Shown one piece after another: positions 55,825 through 64,000 of a stretch of 64,000 nucleotides of DNA. Numbering within the stretch: the first letter of the stretch is position 1; every line of letters starts with the position of its first letter. The translations under genes were made by a program, and so were the position numbers. The DNA is from Paracamarosporium sp. OC-R06-R3 (lineage: Eukaryota; Ascomycota; Dothideomycetes; Pleosporales; Didymosphaeriaceae): contig JACVRA010000152.1 in assembly GCA_019828545.1 (NCBI GenBank), positions 186,001 to 250,000 on the forward strand. The letters run 5' to 3'. The notes beneath the pieces were generated by a model, which was not told where the DNA came from, did no database searches, and saw nothing but the letters and a program-made list of their open reading frames with translations.

Positions 55825-58800
55825 TCATGCGTCTTGATCAAGCTTCTGGCTCTTCTGTCCCTTGCTGCCTTGAAGGGCAGTGGCGACGGACTCACGAGTG
55901 CGGTTGCGCTTCAACTTGGCCCGCGAAGAGAGACTGCCGCTTGTAGTGCTCTGCCTCTTCAGCCTTGTCTTCTGACCTGCTTGCTCCGCTTCATCATTAG
56001 CGGCCGCGATAGCGCTTGCCGGGCTGTTGAAGCCACTGCCACCGCCAGCCGTGGCAGCAGAGCTTCCAGCGGGGATGTCTTCGGCAAGGCGATCGGCTAG
56101 TGCGGCGTCGTACTCGCGTTCGGAAGCGATGATAGTGCGCGGGTCCATCCGGCGGGCAGTGGCGAGGAGATCAATTGAACCGTCATCAGATTCACTATCT
56201 TCACTATCCTCATCGTCGCAAGAGGAAGACGGGATTTCCGAAGCTTCCGACTGTTCTTGTTCGTTCCTATGCATGGGGGAGATATTGAGTAGTTGGAGCG
56301 CGGTTGCCGGACCAGCATCGTCTGAAGAACTGGTACTCGAAGGGTTCGATGACACGTTAGACTCAAGATCCGAGTCTACGTCACCAGATGAAGTCGAGTC
56401 GAAAGGTAGGAACGATGCAGGGGGGAGCGTTGAATTCGGTAAAGTTTGGCGCGAAGCAGACAGAATCTCTTCTTTGATAACGGGCTGCTGCTTTGGGGTA
56501 GATGACTCGGCTTCCGGAGATGCACGTTCGTTGAGCGCTTCAAGGATTCTCTTTGGATATAACTGTGACCTGTGTCGGGTACCAGATGCGCTAGCTGGAG
56601 TGGTCGGTTGATGTGAGCGGCGCACGCGGATGTAGAAGTTGTCCTCCGGTTGGACTCCGCCCAGCCCGGACGCTTCAAAATCCATAAGATCAGGGCTCTC
56701 AGTCCCATTGTCGTCCTTTAAAGAATCGGGCGAAAAATCTATCTCTTCACTGCTTGACACGGTCCGACTGCCCTCGTTGGAGTCGATTTCCATCATAGAT
56801 GTAGTGTCAAGCGGGCCGCGGGATTCTGCGATATCGGAAGACCTGTAAGTACGCTCTAAGGGAGAGATAGCGGCTCCAATAGGGTGACTCGTGATGTTTT
56901 GATAAGAATCCGAAGAATGACTTGCAATGCCGCGACTATCCCCAGTCAGATCAGTGCAAAACTTTGCTTTGCTGTAAAAGATCATGGGTCCATCGTTACG
57001 TCGTCTCTTGGAGGAAGAACTTTGCATTGCCGAGCTTCCAAAGCCAGAAGAGTCGCCAGTTTGATGGTGTTGATACGGCGAATTGTTGGAGGATCCTACG
57101 TCGAGACCGTATGAATCTTCCTCGTCATCAGAGTCCTCCTTATGGAAGAACAAAGGTGTGTAAGAAAACTGGCTTCGTTCCTTTTCCTTCTGCTGGCGAG
57201 CAAGTAGTTTCGCTGCTCGTTCGGGATTCAAGGAAGGGTCTGTACTTCCACTTCCCCCAGACTTGAGGTATTTGGAAGGGGATCTACTGTTGGCGTAAGT
57301 GTCAGATGGAGAGCCGTTACCCGTATATTCTGAGTTAGATCCAGTACTACTCAATGTGGCGTCTGGTCCACCCCTCCATCGGATTTTTCGGCCGTCATGC
57401 GATAGCTCGAACATGGAACTGTAGTCCGTGACAGCTTCCTTTACGAAATCAGGGGTAACGTTGAGCGTGTGGAGCTGTGCCATGTTGATCAAAAGATTGA
57501 GATACAGCCATCCGTGGCCTTCTTCTGGCGAATGTTCAGATATCATGTTTGGCGGAGTGAACCCCAGATGGCGAATATAATCCATGTTGTCGGAGGGTAC
57601 TTGAGCTCGGTACGGATCGAGATCTAACGGTCGTGTGGGTCGCTGGTCGGGGGATCCAGAGCCGGCAAAGTCTTGTTCATTGATTTGGAGGTTCGGACGC
57701 AGCTTCTGCACAGCTTCTTGGTGTCTAATGATATCCTCATCATCTGCCCGTACTGGCATGATGCGTGCTTCACGGTTACCCTCTGTCTTGGTGCGATGTC
57801 CCGCTGCTTCTCTGGCACGGCGATCGGCAGTGGCAGCTGATTGGGCGACCTCCTCCTGCTGCATAGGCTGCGGGTGATTTCCAGGCGCCGATCGCTTACC
57901 TGCAAAGATCTGCTCCAAGCGACGCACCACCAACTTCTTCTTCGATTTCTCCGTCATCGGCGTGTGGCTCTTCGGAAGCAAGCCTTGAGGAATATCATGC
58001 AAGTAAGACTGAATGTTTTGCTGCTGCTGGCTGTACTGCGACTTGGTCATGCGGCGACGGTCTTTCTCATTGCTAGAAGTGGTGTTTGAGGGTTGGTTCG
58101 AACGTGCCGAGTTGGAATTGTTACCGGACATGGACGCATAACCGGACTCGGCAAACCGAGAGGCATGCGAAGAAGCGGTCTTCTGGGTATCGAATGGCGG
58201 CGGATGAGAAGAGATAGCGGGGTATCCTTGTTCCGACTTGTTATCGAGATCGGCAGCAAACTTGCGTAAGGTTTCCTCGAGTTCTCTCTTCTTGTGGTCA
58301 GGTAGGCCATGGAAACGGACTTCGAAGAGTTTATCATCTTGCAGGTGTGTGTCATGCAGCTTCTCATACTTCTTCAGCTTCTGCTTCAATCTCTTGTTGG
58401 CGACAGTCAGGTCATCAATGACACTCCTGAAATCTTCCACGCTTTCACTGTTCAGGGGACCAACTCCAGGACGGTAGGGCATAGACGTCTTTGACTGGTA
58501 CATGTGATCGTGCGTGTGGGCGTCTGGAGGGGTTTCAGACGAGGACGAGTTGCGTAGGAAGAATGGCGGTTCATCTATGCCATCATGGTCAGACAGGATC
58601 CTGGGCAGCAGCGTACAATACTTACTGTCCAAGTTGCTACTGCTCTGCACGGCATTGTTGGTATTTTCGAACCACTTGCCAGCATCGCTACTTTCTCCTG
58701 AGCTATTCTTGTTGGACTGGACTTTGGGCGAGGTAGTTGACGGCGGGTTTGCCTTGTCGCTTGCGGCAGCATTGGGAGAGCTCACGGTCGTGTTTTGCGG

Positions 58801-58950
58801 CTGGTAGAAGGTGGGTGCTCTTGGGGGGATGCCAGTCGCGGGAGGGCTGTGACGAAGGGACACGGACTTGTGTGCTGGGGGTCGGCGCGGGTGGGATGTC
58901 TGACGCTGCGGCGGTATGGTGCCAGGTATGGTGCCAGGACGGTTGTCCAT
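55825..58950 (-). CDS. frq: Circadian clock protein FREQUENCY
   Basis: Single exon of 1041 residues on the minus strand. The N-terminal coiled coil is typical of FRQ: ESVEDFRSVIDDLTVANKRL followed by KLKKYEKLHDTHLQDDKL and EVRFHGLPDHKKRELEETLR. Other landmarks are ESGYASMSGN, a central acidic and Ser-rich PEST-like region, the GHGWLYLNLLINMAQLHT segment, and a basic C-terminus (RAKLKRNRTRESV) that could be a nuclear signal. Neurospora FRQ (989 residues) forms the negative arm of the clock with FRH and CK1, inhibiting the White Collar complex. Length and motif order fit an intact gene. A long gene-free upstream region is consistent with the long 5' leader of frq genes. Confidence 0.93.
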   Translation of the reverse strand: MDNRPGTIPGTIPPQRQTSHPRRPPAHKSVSLRHSPPATGIPPRAPTFYQPQNTTVSSPNAAASDKANPPSTTSPKVQSNKNSSGESSDAGKWFENTNNAVQSSSNLDSKYCTLLPRILSDHDGIDEPPFFLRNSSSSETPPDAHTHDHMYQSKTSMPYRPGVGPLNSESVEDFRSVIDDLTVANKRLKQKLKKYEKLHDTHLQDDKLFEVRFHGLPDHKKRELEETLRKFAADLDNKSEQGYPAISSHPPPFDTQKTASSHASRFAESGYASMSGNNSNSARSNQPSNTTSSNEKDRRRMTKSQYSQQQQNIQSYLHDIPQGLLPKSHTPMTEKSKKKLVVRRLEQIFAGKRSAPGNHPQPMQQEEVAQSAATADRRAREAAGHRTKTEGNREARIMPVRADDEDIIRHQEAVQKLRPNLQINEQDFAGSGSPDQRPTRPLDLDPYRAQVPSDNMDYIRHLGFTPPNMISEHSPEEGHGWLYLNLLINMAQLHTLNVTPDFVKEAVTDYSSMFELSHDGRKIRWRGGPDATLSSTGSNSEYTGNGSPSDTYANSRSPSKYLKSGGSGSTDPSLNPERAAKLLARQQKEKERSQFSYTPLFFHKEDSDDEEDSYGLDVGSSNNSPYQHHQTGDSSGFGSSAMQSSSSKRRRNDGPMIFYSKAKFCTDLTGDSRGIASHSSDSYQNITSHPIGAAISPLERTYRSSDIAESRGPLDTTSMMEIDSNEGSRTVSSSEEIDFSPDSLKDDNGTESPDLMDFEASGLGGVQPEDNFYIRVRRSHQPTTPASASGTRHRSQLYPKRILEALNERASPEAESSTPKQQPVIKEEILSASRQTLPNSTLPPASFLPFDSTSSGDVDSDLESNVSSNPSSTSSSDDAGPATALQLLNISPMHRNEQEQSEASEIPSSSCDDEDSEDSESDDGSIDLLATARRMDPRTIIASEREYDAALADRLAEDIPAGSSAATAGGGSGFNSPASAIAAANDEAEQAGQKTRLKRQSTTSGSLSSRAKLKRNRTRESVATALQGSKGQKSQKLDQDA

Positions 58951-60782
58951 GTCGACTTTTCGTTTTGGACGCTCTTTGCTGACTATGAGCAGGACATGCT
59001 CCGCTTCCTTGAGCGAGGGAAAGCCCCGATCGCTAGTTGCAGCTGGATCGTCAGTCGAGGGTCGTGGGATCGTGCCGAAAAGGCGGGTGGTTGCTCAGGA
59101 TGGCGGGGCACACTTGTGCTGCAAGAGTGTGTGCGGCGAGTTGTATCGTCGAGGAAAACAGGGCAGCAGGCGTGTTGGGGCTGCAATGTGGTAGAAGAAG
59201 GAGCCCGGATGGCTGGGGTCGGCGGCGCAAGGCGAGGGATCGATGATAGACGTGGGAGATCAGGCGCGGCGCCCCAACGGCGGGCGTAAGGGCAGAAAGA
59301 AGCTCCCATGGTGTGAACGGAACCTTGGGCGTGGGCTGGCAACGATTTCCTACCGATTTCAAGATGCCAAGGCTGGTGCTTCAGATCGGGCCTGTGAGCT
59401 CGCTTGAGAGGGCCAAAGCAGGTGGCGTTCCTGGCCAGGGCTAACCGGCCTAGACCCGTCGGCCGGCGTGCATCGACGATGGCTTGTGTCTGCAACACCT
59501 CACGCCGCCTGATGTCTGCAAATGGACCCCGGCACCGATGTCCAGTGCAATCGGTGATCGCGACTTCGCATTGAACAAGACGGCGCCGATCTGCTGCTGC
59601 TGGAGAGGCACCTCGCCGCCCACGGAGCCCCAGAGCACGTCCAGCACGTCCAGACTCCTGCTTCGGCTCGCCAGTGTCCACGAGCAAACGACAACGGCTC
59701 GACCCGCCGCACAGGGCTCGAAGCATCTTGGCCCTGGAGCGGAGTCGGTCGCGCTCCAATCACGGTGCTGCCTCACCACGCCCACCACCACTGCACGTCG
59801 GGGAAACGCCTTCCGATGCCCCACGACATGACCTCATGCCTCGACGACTGCCGGATCAGCTCGCGGCCGCTGGACCCTGCGGCATCAAGGACGTGGGCGC
59901 TATTGGTGCCTGCGCGGCGTTGTGTTGCTGACTATGCCGCAGGATCGCAGCCTGCGGTGTGCATCTTGTCTTGTTCCGCGTGCCAAAGGACCCTGAGCAA
60001 CTCCTTCGGCCTGCCCCAGCCGACCAATGGGACGCCGAGCGCATACGATCACGATTGCTTGCAGCAGCTGAGGGGGTTGTGCTGCAAGGTAGTACGTCAT
60101 TGGACTTTATCGTCTCCTGAATATTGTGTCTGGCCTTGATTTTCACACTTCGAGAAGTTTCTCTCCTCGCCATGTGACGTCTTTGCTGACGGGCTCGAGT
60201 CAGACAATACAACAACCACCACCAACAAGGCTGGATGAACGTTGAGCAGGAGCTGGCTAGACCCCTGCGTATTAGTCGATTGTTATAGTTCGTGTCGAAA
60301 GACGCGCCAGCGTCCTGCGCACATCGCTTATTGCTGCAATGTGATGGTGTCTCGCGCTTCTGACACTCAGGTACCGGACACAAGCTTGCCACGTGTAAGA
60401 ATCATGGCCTGACTGAACGGTCCAATGTAGTACATCACGCCATCGGCGATACAAGCGCGACCGTATACTAAGGGTCGATGGATGCATCCCGATAGTGAAA
60501 TATGCTAAGGTGTTATAGAATGTCAGACCTTCTTTGCTCGTCTGGGTAATGGTACATGATATTGTACAGCAAAATGCATGAAAGGTTGTCTCTATCTTCA
60601 ACACACAACGAGGTCGATGCAGTCCGCAAACAGGTCAATGTCGTGCAGTGCCGCAGCAGTACAGTATGCGTAGGAGGTTTGTCTTTGCTCGTCACTGCCT
60701 GTCTCACGGTGGCCAACATCGTATCGCCGATTAAAAGTTGCCATAGCGAACCGATTTGGTATGAGCTACAGGCCTGGAACGT
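58951..60782. promoter_or_regulatory. Long upstream region of frq
   Basis: 1.8 kb between the COQ9 stop and the frq start, both on the minus strand. It contains overlapping frames on both strands, the largest 258 codons at 58983-59759 (minus), but none resembles a protein; GC-rich leader composition explains them. Probably frq promoter and 5' UTR with possible upstream open frames. Confidence 0.5.
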
Positions 60783-61615
60783 TCAGACCCGCATTCCCTT
60801 GCTCCTGAGGACATTGACAGCAGAATGCGCCGTGTAGTCTACCCACTCAGTCAGAGCCCCAATGAATCCCCCAGCTTTCACAACATCCCCCAATCTCGAA
60901 TCCAGGAATTGCTCAGTCTCGATGAAGTCTTTCGACGTATCCTGGGTCATGAAAACCTCGGTAGCCGAATAAATAGCGGACAGACTGGCACGTTTTGTAT
61001 ACCAGCTACTGTCAACGCTTTCGTCGCCGGCAAGGTACCAGATCTCATCTGCGAGACGGGCCAGTTCGGCAAGAGAGGTGGGAGCGTAGGAAGGTTGTGC
61101 CATGATTGCCAGAGCCTACTATCGTCAGCCGCGCGGATCTCGCGTATACCTCCTCACTCGTCTCCAAACATCAAACGTGCCTCTTGCCAGCGGTGTATGA
61201 TGGGCTCATTGGCTCGCAAGCGCGCCAGCGTCAATGTGCGCACTTTAACTCCAGTGCCCAGTTTCTTGCCCTGCTCGCCTGTTGAAGGGAATTGGACGGA
61301 ATTCTTCAGCGCTAGTCTCTGCGTGACGAGGTGGTAATTGACGAGATCGAAAACGCCGCGCGGGAGCAGGTTTGTGGAGACATCCATGTAGCCAGCATCG
61401 CGTGCTCCAAGGCGGAGAGCATCCGTTGTAAAGCCATAGCTTGGTACGTGTGAAATGGCGGCGGAGAGGATAGCGGACTCGGCGGGCGGGAATGGTGGAG
61501 GCTGACTATATTCATATGAGTGATAACCGCATTGCTGTCTCCAGACAGCTGCGGAACGACGTGAGGTTGCTCGGACAGTGCCGAGAAGTGCGCTAGAGGA
61601 GCGCACCGAAGCCAT
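60783..61615 (-). CDS. COQ9: Ubiquinone biosynthesis protein COQ9
   Basis: Two exons on the minus strand, 61615-61181 and 61115-60783, 255 residues. The junction needs a GC-AG intron (donor GCACGT, acceptor ATAGTAG, branch-like GGCTGAC): it keeps phase and restores QEALAIMAQPS, the usual COQ9 sequence. A GT donor nearby breaks the frame. The N-terminus is Arg/Ser-rich and looks like a mitochondrial presequence (RATSRRSAAVWRQQCG). Core motifs are AAISHVPSYGFTTDALRLGA, LARLRANEPIIHRWQEA, ADEIWYLAGDESVDSSWYTK and ATEVFMTQDTSKDF. COQ9 binds lipid intermediates and supports COQ7 hydroxylation in the matrix. It is divergent from CMR1. Confidence 0.93.
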
Positions 61616-62317
61616 TGTGGTAGATGGAGAAGTGATGTTGAGTTTAGATCCTGATCGATGGGGAGAGCTCCATCAAGCTCCGCGCATCGCCAAGAGTTCT
61701 TTCAAGATTGAAGCACATGTCGATCAGGAACACAAAACGGTGCGACATCTAATGCAGGCGCATGCTAGCGTGGGCGTCCGGCATTTGTCACATATGGATC
61801 TGTTTTAGCAGTCTCAGCGTGGCGTTCTCTGGAGGCTGCGGTGGAGCATGGTGCAGGCGTTCAGCATCTGACTTCTGGACCAGGCCTGCCACGTGCTCTC
61901 GCCTCGCAGCGACGCGTCTCGAACGCGTCTCCACCCACGTTGCCACCTCAAAGCTCGTCAACCATAATCATATACTCTAGACGCTCTCGCCTTGCGGCTA
62001 TTTTCCTTCGATCTTCAGCTACCTATTTACAATTTGCCTCATCCCGTGAGATCGTGACACCAACATCATCCAGACTTCCTGGGTCTTGCTTCTACTGGTT
62101 CGATTCTTGGGTACGTCTTCTTCTTGCTCCTTCAGCGCTTCGATCGCGAAAACATTCCTAAGATGCCACTGCATCCAGAACCCGCAGTTACTCTACAGCT
62201 GAGTGGCACCGCTCCACTCCACTGCTCGATCCTACCCTCTTCACCGCGCACACGCCGCCACGCTATCGATCCGTCCGAAGTTAGTGACAAAACCTGAACA
62301 AACACGCAGTAGCCAAC
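61616..62317. promoter_or_regulatory. Divergent promoter between COQ9 and CMR1
   Basis: 702 bp between start codons on opposite strands. No coding signal recognised. Confidence 0.5.
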
Positions 62318-63931
62318 ATGGCGCGACCGAAAGCCGCCCTAAGCGAGTATGAGCGGAAACGGCAGGAGAACATTGCGAAGACCCAGGCGCTGTTGCGCAA
62401 TCTGGAGATGGAGGCGGCTCAGGCCGGCCTAGCTCCAACCACAAAGTCCGCCTCTACTGCGAAGGCGAGTAGACCGAAGAAGCCTTTACCGAAGAAGATT
62501 AAGCAAGAAGAAGTGGTTCCGCGGCGTACATCCTCTCGTCTAAAGGGCATTGAGGCGGATAGCGAAACGGCGAAACGCAAGGCAGAGGAAGAACTTGAGG
62601 CACGGAAGGAGGCAGATAAGGCGAAAAGGCAGCGCATTAGTGACGCCTTCAATTTCGGTGATATACTGGTTGCGGGTAAGGGCGGGGACGCAATAACAAA
62701 CCTGCTGTCTGTTGTTGGCCCTGCAAATCCATATGAGCGCACCTTTGACGAAGATGATGTCAAGGAAACGACGGACAAGGAGCTCAAAGCATTACGTGAG
62801 AAAATGAGCGGACTAGAGTTGTGGCCTGAGTATGAACCTAATGAACTTAAGATAACCCCTGAGCGCATCGTAAGTGGTTTGACTCAAGACCCTCACCGAG
62901 ATGCTTACCCCCTTTAGTACGCGCTGGGTATGCATCCAACTACGGAAAAGCCCTTAGTATTCGCAGGTGACAAATTAGGAAACCTTGGAATATGCGATGG
63001 GTCACAGAAGGCGTCTGAGGTCAAAGTAGAAGACGACGAAGATGCCGACGTAGAAGGCCCCAGCATCACGACTCTAAAGCCACATACCCGGACGATACAT
63101 ACTTTTCAATTCAGCCCTCACGATGCGAATGCATTGTACTCCGCATCCTACGACTCCACAGTTCGCAAGCTCGATCTTGCAAAGGGGGTTGCAGTTGAGA
63201 TATATGCACCATCTGATGCAAACGAAGACGCTCCACTTTCTGGCGTAGAAATTTCCAAGGACGATGCCAATATGCTTTATTTCTCTACTTTAGACGGCCG
63301 CTTCGGCATGTATGACATGCGCACGCCTGCCGAAAAAGCTGCCGGTCTCGAGATCTTCCAGCTCTCAGAGAAGAAGATTGGCGGCTTCAGCTTACACCCA
63401 CTACATCCACACTTGGTTGCAACCGCATCTTTAGATCGTACACTGAAGATCTGGGACCTGCGTAAGATAAACGGCAAAGGCGAGTGGCGTCTGCCAGCGC
63501 TAGTTGGCGAGCACGAAAGTAGGCTTTCCGTATCACATGCAGCGTGGAACTCTGCGGGCCAAGTAGCCACCGCCTCATACGACGACACGATCAAGATTCA
63601 CGACTTTGGAAGTCTTGCAACCAGCAAGGCTGGTACTACGCTGACCGATGCTAAGATGAAACCAAGCGCTGTCATACCACATAATAATCAGACGGGGAGG
63701 TGGGTTACAATTCTAAGGGCACAGTGGCAGCAGTTCCCTTCGGATGGGGTACAACGCTTTTGCATAGGGAACATGAATCGCTTTGTTGATATTTACACTG
63801 CAAAAGGACAGCAACTCGCACAGCTGGGAGGCGAGGGCATCACGGCGGTGCCTGCTGTAGCTAAGTTTCATCCGTCACAGGATTGGGTTGCTGCTGGGAC
63901 TGCAAGTGGAAAGCTATGCTTGTGGATGTAG
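62318..63931 (+). CDS. CMR1: DNA damage-binding WD40 protein CMR1 (WDR76-like)
   Basis: Two exons, 62318-62869 and 62918-63931, 521 residues, with a 48-bp intron. The N-terminus is a charged helical region ([18 protein letters not shown]) with the [12 protein letters not shown] motif. The rest forms seven WD40 blades: [78 protein letters not shown] and [16 protein letters not shown]1 binds chromatin and UV-damaged DNA and gathers in intranuclear quality-control sites under replication stress in yeast. Length matches yeast Cmr1 (522). Confidence 0.93.
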
Positions 63932-64000
63932 TTCGGTTCTTGGTTCTGTCGCTTTGAGATATTGAAAGACTTGGGTAAGTATCGTATTTTCCGAAAGCAG

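Noticed and set aside
58983..59759. 258-codon minus-strand frame upstream of frq
   Set aside because: Composition is Arg/Ala/Cys-rich with no motif, and overlapping frames of similar quality occur on the plus strand. GC-rich leader sequence explains it.
1..64000. CRISPR arrays, rRNA, tRNA or complete transposons
   Set aside because: No regularly spaced repeats, rRNA or transposase motifs were seen. tRNA genes were not searched exhaustively by eye, so absence is weakly supported.

Overview
The window is nuclear DNA of a filamentous ascomycete (Pezizomycotina; Dothideomycetes is my best guess, held weakly). Genes are dense and on both strands. Most have short introns of 41-190 bp with fungal CTNAC/CTGAC branch sites. 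The gene content includes markers that yeasts lack: the clock protein FRQ, a DIM-2-type DNA methyltransferase, a group X hybrid histidine kinase and fungal Zn2Cys6 regulators. I found no rRNA, tRNA, CRISPR array or intact transposon. Exon boundaries were worked out by hand from splice signals, reading phase and remembered family motifs; none has been checked by transcript data.

Layout. 1-10.3 kb holds housekeeping genes: KAR9-like spindle positioning protein, a secreted PIG-L-like protein, MAD1, RPB5 and the PP2A methyltransferase PPM1, the last two divergent. 10.7-18.8 kb (minus) is one 11-exon gene for a 2414-residue hybrid histidine kinase. 19.4-30.9 kb carries an ankyrin/DIL protein, allantoicase, a small beta-carbonic anhydrase, a CYP52-like P450, a TFIIIC triple-barrel subunit and a DUF3431 protein. 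32.1-37.9 kb carries the DIM-2-like methyltransferase and dihydroorotase. 54.0-63.9 kb returns to conserved genes: a small unknown protein, a 75-residue small protein, FRQ, COQ9 and CMR1.

The most interesting region is about 39.0-54.0 kb. It groups glucosamine-6-phosphate deaminase (NagB), a Zn2Cys6 regulator, a secreted serine hydrolase of the beta-lactamase/AmiE type, an MFS transporter, N-acetylmuramate-6-phosphate etherase (MurQ), anhydro-N-acetylmuramate kinase (AnmK) and GlcNAc-6-phosphate deacetylase (NagA). Read as a pathway, these could take anhydro-MurNAc from bacterial peptidoglycan to MurNAc-6-P, GlcNAc-6-P plus D-lactate, GlcN-6-P and finally fructose-6-P, with a candidate secreted amidase, importer and regulator. 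Every promoter region in the block contains a near-identical CGG-N5-CCG element, core CGGATAACCCG, the spacing expected for a Zn2Cys6 homodimer, and I saw it nowhere else in the window. I infer a co-regulated fungal cluster for catabolism of bacterial cell-wall amino sugars. The genes carry introns, so any transfer from bacteria is old.
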